The translations under genes were made by a program, and so were the position numbers. A DNA stretch of 64,000 bases from Crocodylus rhombifer (Eukaryota; Chordata; Crocodylia; Crocodylidae): NCBI GenBank assembly GCA_038503035.1, contig JAVSML010024359.1:923447-987446 (forward strand). Reading direction: 5' to 3'. Below, piece by piece: positions 21,722 through 32,465 of the stretch. Under the pieces are notes generated by a model. That model was not told where the DNA came from and searched no databases. It saw nothing but the letters and a program-made list of their open reading frames with translations. How positions within the stretch are numbered: position 1 is the stretch's first letter; each line of letters begins with the position of its first letter.

Positions 21722-22895
21722 TTATGCAGCATGCAGGTTGTCCTCAGTGAACTCGAGGTGGGCAGTGAGAGTGTGCCAGTGTCCTATGAGGTCATTGAAG
21801 GTGCATTCCACCAGGGCATGGATCTGGCTCAGGCAATAGTTGCACTGGGCCTGGCAGGGGTCCAGATGGCTGGGTAGACCTGCATGAGCCAGGTCCCCAG
21901 TGAGTAGGGGCAGGACCACCACAGTGCCCAGCTGCAGGTCCATCATGCCTGCCGTGAAGTGCCCACCTTCCACTAGGCTTGGCAGGTCAGAGTTCAGGAA
22001 GATGCAGGCGTCATAGGCACTGCCTGCCCAACCAGCACTCGTGTGGGAAAGCACCTCAATGGTCCTTGATGGCCTGGAGCACCATGGAGTGAAAGCTCCT
22101 CCAGCTGTAGTAGGAGTGGTCTCTGATAGGTAGTGAGACAGGCAGGTGATGGGGATGTGGGTCCCATCCAGGGCCCTGACCCACTGGGGGAATCCCAGGG
22201 CATGGAACTCCACCACCCCCACATGGAGCACGATGTCCCCCAGCATGTCCTAGATCAGTCTCCCTAGTGGTGGCCTGGCCCACTCCAAACAGGTGACTGA
22301 CATACTGCAGACTGGCAGGCAGGGCCAGCTTGGGCAGAGTGAGGGCCAAGTGGATGTTTGCAGGGAGAGGTGACCACATGTTGGTGTGCTGCCACTACAG
22401 GTGGGGCTGGAGCTGCTCCAGGATTTCCTGGAAGGTGGCCCAGGTCATGCTGAAGGCCTCTAGCCACTGCTTATCATCCCAGGTGTGCTGGATGACATGC
22501 CACCAACAGTCCTGACTGGCCCAGCAGGCCCAGAGGCAGCAGAGCTGGAGGCCCAGGAGGGCAATTGTGGCCCTGGTGGTAGGAGGGTGGTTATGGCCCT
22601 GGAGCCCATCATCAGCATCCCTGCCAGCGTCCATCCAGGCAGATGGGTTGGAGGTGGCAGGTGCACAGTGGTGGCCCCGGGATGGAGCATAGCAGGTGGG
22701 CAGGCAATTGCTGCATGTGGGGGAGCCAGGAGGGGTGAAAAGGCTGTGGACCAGGTGGTAATCAGCACCGTGGGCCAGTAGGTCCAGCGCAGCAGCCAGC
22801 AGGAGCATGGGGCGCTGGTCATTGCTGCCAGGGGCAGGGGCTGGAGCCGCCATGGTGAGGAGAATGCTGCCACATGCTGTCGCTGCACTGGACAT
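21722..22895 (-). pseudogene. PIF/Harbinger (HARBI1-type) transposase remnant
   Basis: Read minus, the N-terminal part has WLEAFSMTWATFQEILEQLQ (near 22395-22470), then in another frame LHLALTLPKLALPASLQYVS and HLFGVGQAT (about 22260-22350). The 21722-22246 frame has FPQWVRALDGTHIPITC, a catalytic-type GxxDGTH segment, then GWAGSAYDACIFLNS and HALVECTFNDLIGHWHTLTA. This is the order of a HARBI1-like DDE nuclease. The chain is split over at least three frames and has an unusual substitution at the Asp-rich GxxA-DAR region, so it is inactive. Confidence 0.75.
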
Positions 22896-23059
22896 GCTGC
22901 TCCTGGTCAGGGAAGTGGCTGGTCAGAGAGCAGCGAGCAGGGCTGGCTTTTGAAGAACGCTGCTAGCAGCTGCAGCTGGAGCCTGGAGCTCCCTGCAGTG
23001 GTGGCAGGGGCCTATTGCAGGGCTGCTGCTCCCACTTCCCTGCATGTGTAGGCGCATGT

Positions 23060-23128
23060 ACCCATTTACTCATGAGTAACTTACTCATGAGTATTACTCA
23101 TGAGTAAGTTACTCATGGGTAAACTGAT
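23060..23128. repeat. Long imperfect palindrome of actcatgagt blocks
   Basis: Four copies of a 10-bp palindrome lie at 23068, 23083, 23096 and 23111 (the last has one change). The whole block is also an inverted repeat of two arms of about 33 bp with essentially no spacer. It sits just inside the right end of the Harbinger-like element. Confidence 0.8.
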
Positions 23129-23150
23129 GCTACATCGAAAGCACATGTAG

Positions 23151-24367
23151 ATGTGCTCAAAGAAAATTGCTTCGTTAAAATGCTATGCAAGTCTTTGAAT
23201 AGGTACTAGATACTAGGATAAGCAAGAAAATTGTACCAGAGGCCTGTAAATAACTAATTAGAATAGGCTAGGTTCAATAAATATTTAAGTATAGTTTATG
23301 TGGGCCTTCCAGTTCTCAAGTAGTATTAAAGTAGTGATAAATACAGATATCAAATGATTACAGCAACTTAATGAATCAATTTTATATTCCAATTCAAGCT
23401 GCTAAAATCGACTATAAGGACATTTAATTATGAAAACTTAAGTACTAATAGATGTTATGGAGATGATTATACTGTGCCACATTCTCAGATCCTGTTTCAG
23501 ATGCTTTGCACTTTTCAAGAGCAGCAAGGTATGTTGAGGCCTAAAAGAAACTTCAAGGTGATATAAAGCTGGTATAGTTGGTTCTCTTGCCTGCAAACCT
23601 TACTCCGCCATATAAGGGAGTATGTTGGAGGACAGGAAGGTCTGGATGGGCTGCTTGTGAAGCAGTCTTTATGGGACAGCTTCCGCTGGTATAATAGAGC
23701 AGCCTTTAGGCAACTCTAAGTTATGCTGGTGCTGTTTTCTTCTCTGGTGCTGCCAAAATGGGATGAGTGGGAAGGTATCTGGGAACTGTCTTTCCTCCAA
23801 CTTCTCTTATTTGCACTGAACATGAAATCAGCATAGCTGAGGATTCAGACTGTAGTCTGAATCCACTTCTCTATGTTCAGTGGGGCTAAAGTAAGGGGAA
23901 ATAAAGGAATCACAGTTACTATTTTATTAATGGCAGAGGAGGTGCTTCTGAGTAGTAGCATGTCTCTTCTTCTTCTCTACATCATGACAAAACTCATGGA
24001 ATGCAGGAGTCTTAGAGTTAAAAACTCTGGTAATGACTGTGAACAAGTTCTGTCTCTCTTTGATTAAATTATTTATGGTATCTAATCTTTATTGCAGTAG
24101 TATAAGTAGAGGTGTACAGCTGGGATGCCAGCCCCAAGTGTCCCCTCATAGGAGGCACAAGAGCAGCAGTTACAGCTGCCTGGCCACCGCAGCTGTGACC
24201 AGCCTGGCTGCTCAACCACAGCTGCCACCGCCCTGGCTGTCACCACCAAGGAGGGCACAGAACCACCTTGTTATGTCGCTATTTTATTGTCAAGTTTATT
24301 TTGATTTTTCCTGTTTTTTCTCCTTGATTTTTCTCCTTGATGGATTTTGTGTACCTTTTCCACATAG
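23151..24367 (+). other. MYO3B: MYO3B intron 3' portion, possible hAT fragment
   Basis: AT-rich intron with a GC-rich patch at about 24110-24265 that starts gaggtgtacagctgggatgc. This looks like a hAT-type terminus but has no confirmed partner. The patch ends about 100 bp before the acceptor. Confidence 0.3.
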
Positions 24368-24515
24368 CAATGCTGACAGTGGAATGAATGTTGGGATACT
24401 AGATATCTTTGGATTTGAGAACTTCACAAGAAATTCCTTTGAACAACTGTGCATAAACATTGCTAATGAACAAATCCAGTTTTATTTCAATCAACACATC
24501 TTTGCACTTGAACAG
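24368..24515 (+). CDS. MYO3B: MYO3B exon: switch II and relay helix (DIFGFENF)
   Basis: One base completing Cys, then 49 codons: [57 protein letters not shown] is switch II. The Gly that hydrogen-bonds the gamma phosphate and the Glu of the switch I salt bridge are present. [21 protein letters not shown] is the relay helix that couples ATP hydrolysis to lever movement. Acceptor cacatag, donor gtaatt, phase 0 end. Confidence 0.96.
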
Positions 24516-24782
24516 GTAATTTAACTTTATAAAGGAAGTGATTTAATTCAGCAACAATGACTTGTAGAATGAATCAAGAGTATTTTGTAAAACACACATG
24601 CCCACATATTTAATGCATTGTGGCCAAAAAAAGACCATATTAAGATTTTACTTCCCCTATTGTTACCATGAGCTTTGTAGGTAGGTAAATATTGTTGGGG
24701 CTTAAGGATGTAAGAGAAACTTTGTGCCAAAAGTGACCAGATAATAATTAGTTTGGTATTAACACTGTTTACAACTTTGTAG

Positions 24783-24936
24783 ATGGAATATCAGAATGAG
24801 GGGATTGATGCTACTACAGTGGTATATGAAGACAATCGCCCACTTTTAGATATGTTCCTCCAAAAACCAATGGGACTGCTGTCTCTACTTGATGAAGAAA
24901 GTCGATTTCCCCAGGCAACAGATCTGACTTTAGTTG
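24783..24936 (+). CDS. MYO3B: MYO3B exon: relay loop and lower 50-kDa start (LLDEESRFP)
   Basis: 51 codons plus one base. Reads [57 protein letters not shown] and the K--GL--LLDEE-RFP-ATD block are standard after the relay helix. Acceptor ctttgtag, donor gtatga, phase 1, the split Asp being completed by the next exon. The preceding intron is only 267 bp and insertion-free. Confidence 0.95.
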
Positions 24937-25095
24937 GTATGAGCACTCAAGAATGATTGATATCCCTGTGGCATTTTTCTTGGAATTTTAAATGTCTATC
25001 TGCTATCTTTATATTGCATCATTCACTTCCTAGTATGTTTTTCTAGCTTCCCAGGTGTTTTATACTGCTAATGTTATCCTATAGTTTAAAATAGG

Positions 25096-25850
25096 GGTGT
25101 AAAAGTTATAGACCATGGAGCCCTACCATCCATCCCATGGTGCTGTGGGTGAGTCTCAGAGTGGACTCAACTGCTGCATGCAGTCTGCAGTGGTTTGGCC
25201 TTGGACACAACACACAGGGCCTGGGCTAGCATATGCAAATTCTGGTGCATGGGGCCAGGGCTGGTACATGGAGCCAATCCAGGACACACACTGCATGTGG
25301 CACATGGGGCCAGTCTAGGGAGTGCTGTATGACATGCCTGCACTAGACAGGTCCTGTACCCTAGATCTGGTATGTGGAGCTGGTCTGTGGGCCCAATCCA
25401 GCCTATGGTATAGACCAGGGGTAGGCAATGTTTTTTGGCTGGAGTGCTGAAAAACACCACAATGCCTATCTTGGAAGGTGCCGCAGTTCCAGCATGCCAG
25501 AAAAACAAAATGAGGGCAGGGGGTACATGGCAGGATGCCCTGCATGTGCCCCTTGCCCCCCACCCAAAGCCCCTGCCCCCCAGCCCTACTGCCCTTTGCC
25601 CCCCAGCCTGGGCTCTGTGGCTGGCAGCAGCTACCCAGAGCCAGGGCTGGCTGAAGCTGGAAGGCTCCAAACAGCTGCGCTGGGCTCTGGAGCCCTGGCA
25701 TCAGCTCTGTACCGGCGCATCCACCTGCACATCTGCGTGGGCGGTGGGGGAGAGGCCCGAGGCAGCGCAAGCCCAGTCTCTTCCCTGCTCCCAGCACTGA
25801 GCTGGTGACGGGGGTCTGGAACCTGGTGCAGCTGTTTGTAGCTCTCAATG
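25096..25850. mobile_element. Two hAT-like fragments (weak)
   Basis: A taggggtgtaaaagttatag start at about 25092 and a caggggtaggcaatgttttt start at about 25417 each resemble hAT left termini. A GC-rich interior follows. I could not find matching right termini or target duplications, so both may be truncated or misread. Confidence 0.3.
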
Positions 25851-25879
25851 TAGAGCTTACTACTTTCTAAAACCTTCAA

Positions 25880-26050
25880 ATAATTTATCCTCATGATGTT
25901 CCTGGAGGTTGGCATTTTGAGTATTCTTATACCCATGTAATAGGCAGAGAAGCAGCAGCAGCAGCACAGAAGAGTGACATGTCTAAGGCTAGACAGTAAG
26001 TTAACAGCAGCAGTGAGAAAAACATCCAAGTCTTCCTGCCCCTAGTCTCA
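25880..26050. repeat. MIR-like ancient SINE fragment
   Basis: The order ggcagagaagcagcagc, then gtgacatgtctaaggctaga, cagtaagttaacagc and caagtcttcctgcccct follows the MIR theme 'gag-gcagag...gtgacttgcccaaggtcacacag...aagtggcagagc...ccaggtcttctgactcc'. It is diverged. Confidence 0.45.
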
Positions 26051-27496
26051 TACTTACCCTATTAGACAACACTGTCTCACCACAGATTACCTCATCATAA
26101 ACAGAAAGTGTGTTACTTACATTGTGCCATCTGGCTGAATGTTTCTTTACTTTGATGCATGTTTTATGGACATTGTAATAAAAGTTATCTTCATTTTTAA
26201 AACATGAAGCATACTCCATGCTGTTAAAATATCATCCTAATGCTCCCCTTTGACCTGTAAGCCAGGGTCAAATTTAAGCTCTCCAAATGTATTCTTAAAA
26301 TTCTCACTTCTGGAGAGCTGAGTTCAAACTTGAATTTAAGTCCAAGATGACTGAGATGATTTCATTCCAACCTTCTGTCATATACTGAAGCTGGGAACCT
26401 GCCTGCAAGTCTTATAAATCAGCCTGTATTAAATATTGAGCTTATACTTTCACAGGCAACCCCCTTGCTTCTGGCTGATGAGTTTTATTACTGATGTCTT
26501 GAAAGCAGAGTGATCTAGGGCTGGTGAAAGCAAGCTGGGACTCTTTGCCTCTTCCAGGTGCCGGATTGTAACAAACTCTAAATAAATCTCCAAGCCCATT
26601 TATCTTAAAATAATATTCACAGGTAATGACTGACAGGGAGGAAGAGTAGTATGGAACAAAAGATTAATAGATTTTAAGTGCAGAAGTGACCATTATGATA
26701 ATCTAATCTGATTTCAAATTATAGGCCATCAAATTTTAACCAAGTTAGTCCTGTCTCAAGGCCATAATTGTTGCTTGAGATAAACAGGTACAAATTTGAT
26801 TACAAAATATTTTGGGGTTATCTCACAGGGCACAAAAAGCCTTTTCCTTATCCAGCTTCATGCTTTTTATTAGTTGTATCTCTTTCTGTCAACTCAGTGT
26901 GTTGTAGTCATATACTTCATAGGGCATTTGTGCCACAATAACCAGAAAGCCCCTTTGAACATAAGGCTTTTTGTCTGTAGAAGTCCAAATGCAGCATAAA
27001 GACCTTCATGTGTACTTAAAACAGGATACACAAGAGTAAGTAAAAAGAGTGGAAAGGAATAGGAAGAAGATGAGGTAAGCAGGCATTTACATAAGCCAGA
27101 TATGTGCATAGTTTTGTATTGCTTAAATAAAAAAATATGATGTAAACAAATAAATGAAGAGACTTGACAAGTGCTTGCTAGCCACTCTCATTTGATAGTT
27201 TCATATAGGCATGACAATAGAAGTACTCTTAAGAAATTTGAAGGATAGGTTTTAATGGGCTGGTATGGGAATGCTGCTCCAATCATAAGCAGCAGCTTGG
27301 AAGAAAGAACAAAATAAAAGTGACAAACAGGCAAGACCAAAGCTGATGTCACTGATGGGCAATGCAATTAACTTACAAGTTATTTTATCTTGATTCTGAT
27401 ATTTTGGGTCAATAAAGCTGCCCTTAACAGGGTAGAGATTTCTGCTTTAAATTGCTTCGGTTCATTACTAACAATGTTATCTTTTTCAATGGCCAG
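26051..27496 (+). other. MYO3B: MYO3B intron, nothing recognised
   Basis: AT-rich, ending at the acceptor ggccag. No coding frame or nameable repeat. Confidence 0.45.
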
Positions 27497-27585
27497 ATAA
27501 ATTTGAAGATAATTTAAGATACAAATACTTTTGGAGGCCCAAAGGAGTAGAGCTGTGTTTTGGCATCCAGCACTATGCTGGAAAG
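27497..27585 (+). CDS. MYO3B: MYO3B exon: lower 50-kDa strand ([10 protein letters not shown])
   Basis: Two bases completing Asp, then 29 codons: [30 protein letters not shown]. The F-I-HYAGKV motif is the conserved lower 50-kDa strand continued in the next exon. Acceptor atggccag, donor gtaaat. The acceptor lacks a long pyrimidine tract immediately upstream (ctttttcaatggccag), which makes it fairly weak. The frame is fixed by phase and similarity. Confidence 0.94.
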
Positions 27586-28359
27586 GTAAATTTTATATGA
27601 TCTTTATTAAATTTGAATGTAATAAGTAGTATAATTGCTAGCTGTTCTATCCAGAGTTGTTTATCTTGCTTGTAGATTTTTCTTACTTTTTAATGGATTA
27701 AATAATATTTTTAAAGAAACCTTAGAACCTTTGATTAAATCTACATTGCAGTTTCCAAAGTTACAAATTCTTCTTAAAATTCTTCTGGGCTTGGCAGCTC
27801 CCTTTTCCCCACCTGAAATGCAACTCTATCCTGGACAGTCTTTAGATGGGATTACTGCTGGAGATATAGCATACATCTATAAGAGATGTTTACTGCAGAG
27901 CTGCCTGATTAGCTCTGCAGTAGAGTCTCAAAGTCTACGTGTGCAGCCCTATTAGGCCACAGGAAACTAATTAGCTCTGTCTCAGGTTAGCACGTGTAAA
28001 TACTGTCCTGTAGGGCTGTGCAAAACACCATTGTTTTGTTTCAACATCCATTTTGAAGGGACAGTGTTTTATTTCATCATTTCATTTAATTTCAAGACAC
28101 TATCCCATTTCATTTTGTTGAAACTGTTTTGCTGTTTCAACTTGTTTCAGCATTTCACCCATAGGCTATAATGGGGAATCATGAAAATGCCTACAACTTT
28201 GTCATTTGTTGCCTGATTCATGTGCAAACTGCAGGGATCCTAGCCCCTTCTGAGGGCATGAAGCCTGCCAAATTTCAAGGAGACAGGTGCAGAGGTTTTG
28301 CAGAAACTGTACCTCAAAGGCTTGAAGGCAAAATTTGCCAGCTTCTTGTCATCTGACAT

Positions 28360-29005
28360 GCAGATCTGGGGGCTTGCACCCCCAGGAGGGCTGTGGGGTT
28401 GTGCTGGACTCCTCCCAAGAGTGTGGGCTCATGGATCTATGCTGGATGACAGGAGGCTGCTGCCACTGCCTGTGGCCAGTGGCAACATCTGACCCAGGCA
28501 GCAGCGGCACCACCCCATTATCTGTCTCATCCAGTGTGCAGATCCAGGGGCTTGCACCCCTAGGAGGAGTCTGGCACAGCCTGGCAGCCCTCCCGGGGGT
28601 GTGAGCCCCCGGATCTGTGCCCTGCATGAGAGGAGGCTGCCCTGTTGCCTGGCAGGCTGTGCCCAGCACCAGAGAAAATTGCTGCTGCCACCTGTCCCAG
28701 GCACCAGTGACAGCCTCCCCTCATATGGCATGCAGATCCAGGGACTCATACACCAGGAGGAGTCTGGCACAGGTCAGAAGCCCTCCCAGAGGTATGGGCC
28801 CCTGGATCTGCTCCCCAAATGAGAGGAGGCTAGGCTGTGGCAGCAGCAATCTTATCCAGTACTGGGCGCAGTGCCGGTCTCAGGTAGGAGAGGCAGTCTG
28901 AGCTTTCTCTCATATGGGGCACAGATCCAGGGGCTCACAACCCTGGGAGGCCTGCCAGGCTGTGCCAGACTCCTCCTGGGGGTGTGGGCCCCCAGTATGT
29001 GCCTA
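28360..29005. repeat. Degenerate tandem repeat (~200-bp units) inside the hAT element
   Basis: The motif cagatc(t/c)(a/g)ggggctt/c followed by an (ag)gaggag-ctgg--cag segment, tgtg(g/a)gcccc-ggatctg, and gacaggaggctgc or gagaggaggct recurs at about 28361, 28541, 28734 and 28923. It recurs once more beyond the CR1 at about 31458. The CR1 thus landed inside this array. Confidence 0.65.
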
Positions 29006-29013
29006 ATGACAGG

Positions 29014-31342
29014 TTGGACCTGGTGCTGGCCATGGGTGATGACCTGGTGAGGGGGCTGCGGGTGCTCTACCACCTGGGCGACAGTGATCATCGCCTGCTG
29101 GAATTCACCATGCAGCGCAAGATGGCAAAGGCCTACAGCAAGGCAGCAGCCCTAGATTTCAGGAGGGAGGACTTCAAAGAGCTAAGGAGAAGAGTTGGGG
29201 AAGCACTGAGGTCCCGGAGAGGAGGGGAGCCAGGTGTCCAAGAAGCGTGGTCACTCCTTAAGGAGACGATCCTCCAAGCCCAAAGGGAAGTAATCCCAAC
29301 ATGGATCAAAGGGAGCAGGAGGGCACGTAAGCCCCCATGGCTCACCAAAAGCATCTGGGAATGTCTCCTAGCTAAAAGGGAGGCATACACCCAATGGAAG
29401 GGAGGGGCCATCACCAGGGAGGACTATACTGCAGTTGCTCGGGGATGCAGGGGGGCAGTCAGGAAGGTCAAGGCAGAGATGGAACTGAGACTAGCTTCCC
29501 AGATCAAGGACAACAAGAAGTCCTTTTTTAAATGCATAGGGGGCAAAAAGAAGGTTCCGGGTATGCAGGGCCCCTGCAGGACACTCTAGGAAATTTGGTC
29601 ATCACATGAGATGACAAAGCCAACATATTTAACAATTTCTTTGCCTCCATTTTCCTGATCAGGGACCGGAACAGTCACCCCTCCTCTGGGCTCCCCTTAG
29701 ATCCCAGGGGAGGCACACCTAGGCCAAGGGTTAGTGAGGAACTAGTTAGGGAACTTCTGGAAGAACTGGATGTATTCAAATCAGCTGGTCTGGATGATCT
29801 CCACCCTAGAGTACTGAGAGAATTGGCTGAGGTCATTGTGGGACCCCTGGTACAGCTTTATGAGCACTCGTGGTGCTCTGATGTGGTGCCAGAGGACTGG
29901 AAGAGGGCCAGTGTGGTTCCCATCTTCAAAAAGGGGAGGAAGAAGGACCCGGGAAACTATAGGCCAGTTAGTCTTACCTTGATCCTGGGCAAGCTTTTTG
30001 AGAAAATTATTCTGGTGCATATCCACGAGGGGCCAGCAAGGGAGATTATGCTTAGGGGCAACCAACACGGGTTCATTAGAGGCAGGTCCTGTCAGACCAA
30101 CCTGGTGGCCTTCTATGACCAGATCACCAAATCCTTAGATGTAGTCCTTAGATGTAGATCCTTAGATGTAGATGCAGTGGATGTAGTCTTTCTGGACTTT
30201 TGGAAGGCCTTGGACACTGTCTCTCACCCCATTCTCATTAAGAAACTGGGGGACTGTGGTGTCGACACCCACACAGTCAATTGGGTCACCAACTGACTGG
30301 AGGGCTGCACCCAGAGAGTGGTGGTGGATGGGTTTTCAACTTGGAGGGATGTGGGCAGTGGGGTTCCGCAGGGCTCGGTCCTTGGGCCCGCGCTGTTCAA
30401 CATCTTCATCAGTGACTTGGACGAGGGGGTAAAAAGCACCCTGTTCAAATTTCCTGATGACACAGAGATGTGGGGGGATGTGGGCATGCTAGAAGGGAGG
30501 AAAAGTTGCAATCGGACCTAGACAGGTTACAGGGGTGGGCGGATGAGAATAGGATGGGATTCAACAGTGACAAGTGCGAAGTGATGCACCTGTGGAGGAA
30601 CAACCGGCACCATACCTACATATTGGGGAACTCCCTTCTTGTCAGTACAGAAGCAGAAAAGGATCTTGGAGTCATCATTGACTCCAAGATGAACATGGGC
30701 CAGCAGTGTGGGGATACAGTTAGGAAGGCCAACTGCACCTTGTCCTGCATCCACAGATGCATCTCAAGCAGATCCAAGGAAGTGATCCTCCCCCTCTATG
30801 TGACACTGGTCAGGCCACAGCTGGAGTACTGCATCCAGTTCTGAGCGCCGTACTTCAAGAGGGATGTGGACAACATGGAGAGCGTCCAGAGGAGGGCCAC
30901 TCACATGATCAGGGAGCAGCAGGGCAGACCCTATGAGGAGAGGCTACGGGACCTGAACCTGTTCAGCCTCCAGAGGAGAAGGCTGAGGGGGGATCTAGTG
31001 GCCTTTTACAAACTAGTCAGAGGGGACCAGCAGGCACTGGAGAAGTCCCTGTTTGCCCGAGCACTACCAGAAGTGACTAGAAATAATGATCACAAGCTGG
31101 CAGAGGGTAGATTCAGACTAGACATCTGGAGGTGCTACTTCACTGTCAGGGCAGCTAGGATCAGTTGTCTGGAACCAACTCCCAAGGAAAGTGGTGCTGG
31201 CTCCTACCCTGGGGGTCTTTAAGAGGAGGTTAGATGTACACCTTGCTGGGATCTTTTGACGCCAGTACTCTTTCCTGCCATGGCAGGGGGTCGGACTCGA
31301 TGATCTGCTCAGGTCCCTTCTGACCCTAGAAACTATGAAACT
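29014..31342 (+). mobile_element. CR1 LINE, innermost layer, broken ORF2
   Basis: The 8-mer atgacagg flanks the element at 29006-29013 and 31343-31350. It starts within the endonuclease C-terminus (LDLVLAMGDD...GDSDHRLLEF) and reads plus through RT motifs to a 3' end with cttctgaccctagaaactat. The frame is broken by a stop at 29587, a TGA at 30294 in place of the Trp codon of the first CR1, a TGA at 30842, and frame changes between 29823-30521 and 30470-31222. A duplicated 'ccttagatgtag' block sits near 30136-30170. It is the same subfamily as 1791-3590 and 47958-48809. Confidence 0.88.
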
Positions 31343-32465
31343 ATGACAGGAGGCTGCCGCTGATGCCTGCAACCAGCACAGCGCGCAGCCAGCACCCAGC
31401 ACCAGGGAAGACGGATGCTGCCATTGGCTCCAGGCAGCAGTCTCCTGTCATCCCAGCGCAGATCCGGGAGCCAGCACCCCCAGGAGGGCTGCGGGGCTGT
31501 GCTGTACTCCTCCCGGAGGTGTGGTCCCCAGATCTGCTTTGGATGACAGGAGGCTGCCACTGCCTCCATGGAGCTCAGCCTGGAGGTGAAAGGCAGAGTG
31601 CGGCATCGGCTCTGCCTGCCTCTTGCTGCTGGGCTGCATTCCAATTGGCTCCACCAGCCCCATGGAGCACAGCCCAGTAACAGGAGGTGGACAGAGCCAG
31701 CACTGTGCTCCACCTCCCACCACTGCGCTGAGCTCCATAGGGCTGGTGGATCCAATTGGAGCGCAGCCTGGTGGCAGGAGGCAGGCAGAGCTGGTGCTGC
31801 CCTCCAATCGGCTCTGCCAGCCCATGGAGTGTGGCCCAGCAGCAGGAGGTGGGGAGAGCCAGGGCTGCGCTCCCTGCTGGGCTGAGCTACACAGGGCTGC
31901 GGAGCCACTCAGAGTGCAGCCCTGGCTCTCCCCTGCCTCCCACCACCAGGCTGCTTTGAATCTCAAAATGTTTTGAAACTTTCAAAATGTTTCAATGTCT
32001 TTATTTCATTTCAAAGCTGTTTCAGTGCTTTTTGTTTCATTTCGATTTCACTGTTTCGAGCTCGAAATGCATCAAAACAGCTTTGAAACAAAACACTTGG
32101 TGAAATTTTGCACAGCCCTACTGTCCTGCAGTGGAGTTCTTTACTGCACAGCAAAGCATGTGTAGACACTGATAGGGCTGGCTGGGGCACAAGGGTGCTT
32201 CAGTGCAGGGAGCTGCCTGCCAACTAGCCCTGCAGTAGAGCACCCTCCTGCCCCAGCCACCCCCTCCACAGGACATTGAGCCAGGTCAGAACAGCCCTGG
32301 GCTGGCAGGCTGACCCCCCAGGTCAGCTGGGGCTGTTCTGACCTGGCTCAACGTGTTGCTGTCCCAAGTGCACATGAAGATACAGCACCCGGGAGCAATA
32401 AACTTTGGTATGGTATATGCCAAAGTTTATTCATGTGCATTAATTTCATGTGTCAACACACCCAT

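Larger units (their letters stand above)
18437..23150 (-). mobile_element. Decayed PIF/Harbinger-like DNA transposon
   Basis: The left end gtgtgtctacatgaaatgct and the reverse complement of the right end (gagcacatctacatgtgctt) share a catctacatg-type inverted terminus with the MITEs at 11009, 27868 and 34785. The interior is GC-rich, unlike the flanking intron, and carries a broken DDE transposase (21722-22895, minus). Other open frames inside, such as 20543-20848 plus or 18926-19210 minus, may derive from the second Harbinger protein or be chance. I cannot assign them. Confidence 0.55.
18242..24367 (+). other. MYO3B: GC-AG intron of MYO3B
   Basis: No GT donor keeps the frame and the conserved residues at the 5' border. 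The only good site is TG|gcaagt, which matches the known GC-donor pattern of a strong exon-end G with gcaagt. The 3' border is ttccacatag at 24358-24367. The intron is 6.1 kb, mostly a Harbinger-like element. The minor donor is a possible point of splicing regulation, but that is inference. Confidence 0.82.
28011..32120. mobile_element. hAT element, middle layer, with perfect 8-bp target duplication
   Basis: It begins tagggctgtgcaaaacacca and ends attttgcacagccctact-side, giving inverted termini tagggctgtgcaaaa/ttttgcacagcccta. The 8-mer ctgtcctg flanks it at 28003-28010 and 32121-32128. The left subterminal sequence (ttcaacatccattttgaagg...ggctataatggggaa) matches the element at 49696-50429. 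No transposase is visible. The interior is a GC-rich repeated region plus an inserted CR1. Confidence 0.85.
27868..32465. mobile_element. Harbinger-like MITE, outer layer of a three-level nest
   Basis: The left part (atacatctataagagatgtt, tactgcagag, ctattaggccacaggaaact) and the right part (tttactgcacagcaaagcat, gtgtagacac, ggctggctggggcac) match the uninterrupted copy at 34785-35279 in order. The hAT at 28011-32120 was inserted between them. The right part also contains two strong hairpins (32276-32351 and 32397-32431). Confidence 0.65.

Noticed and set aside
25315..25848. 177-codon minus-strand frame
   Set aside because: Low-complexity Gly/Pro/Cys-rich translation of a GC-rich, probably hAT-derived patch, with equally long frames on the other strand.
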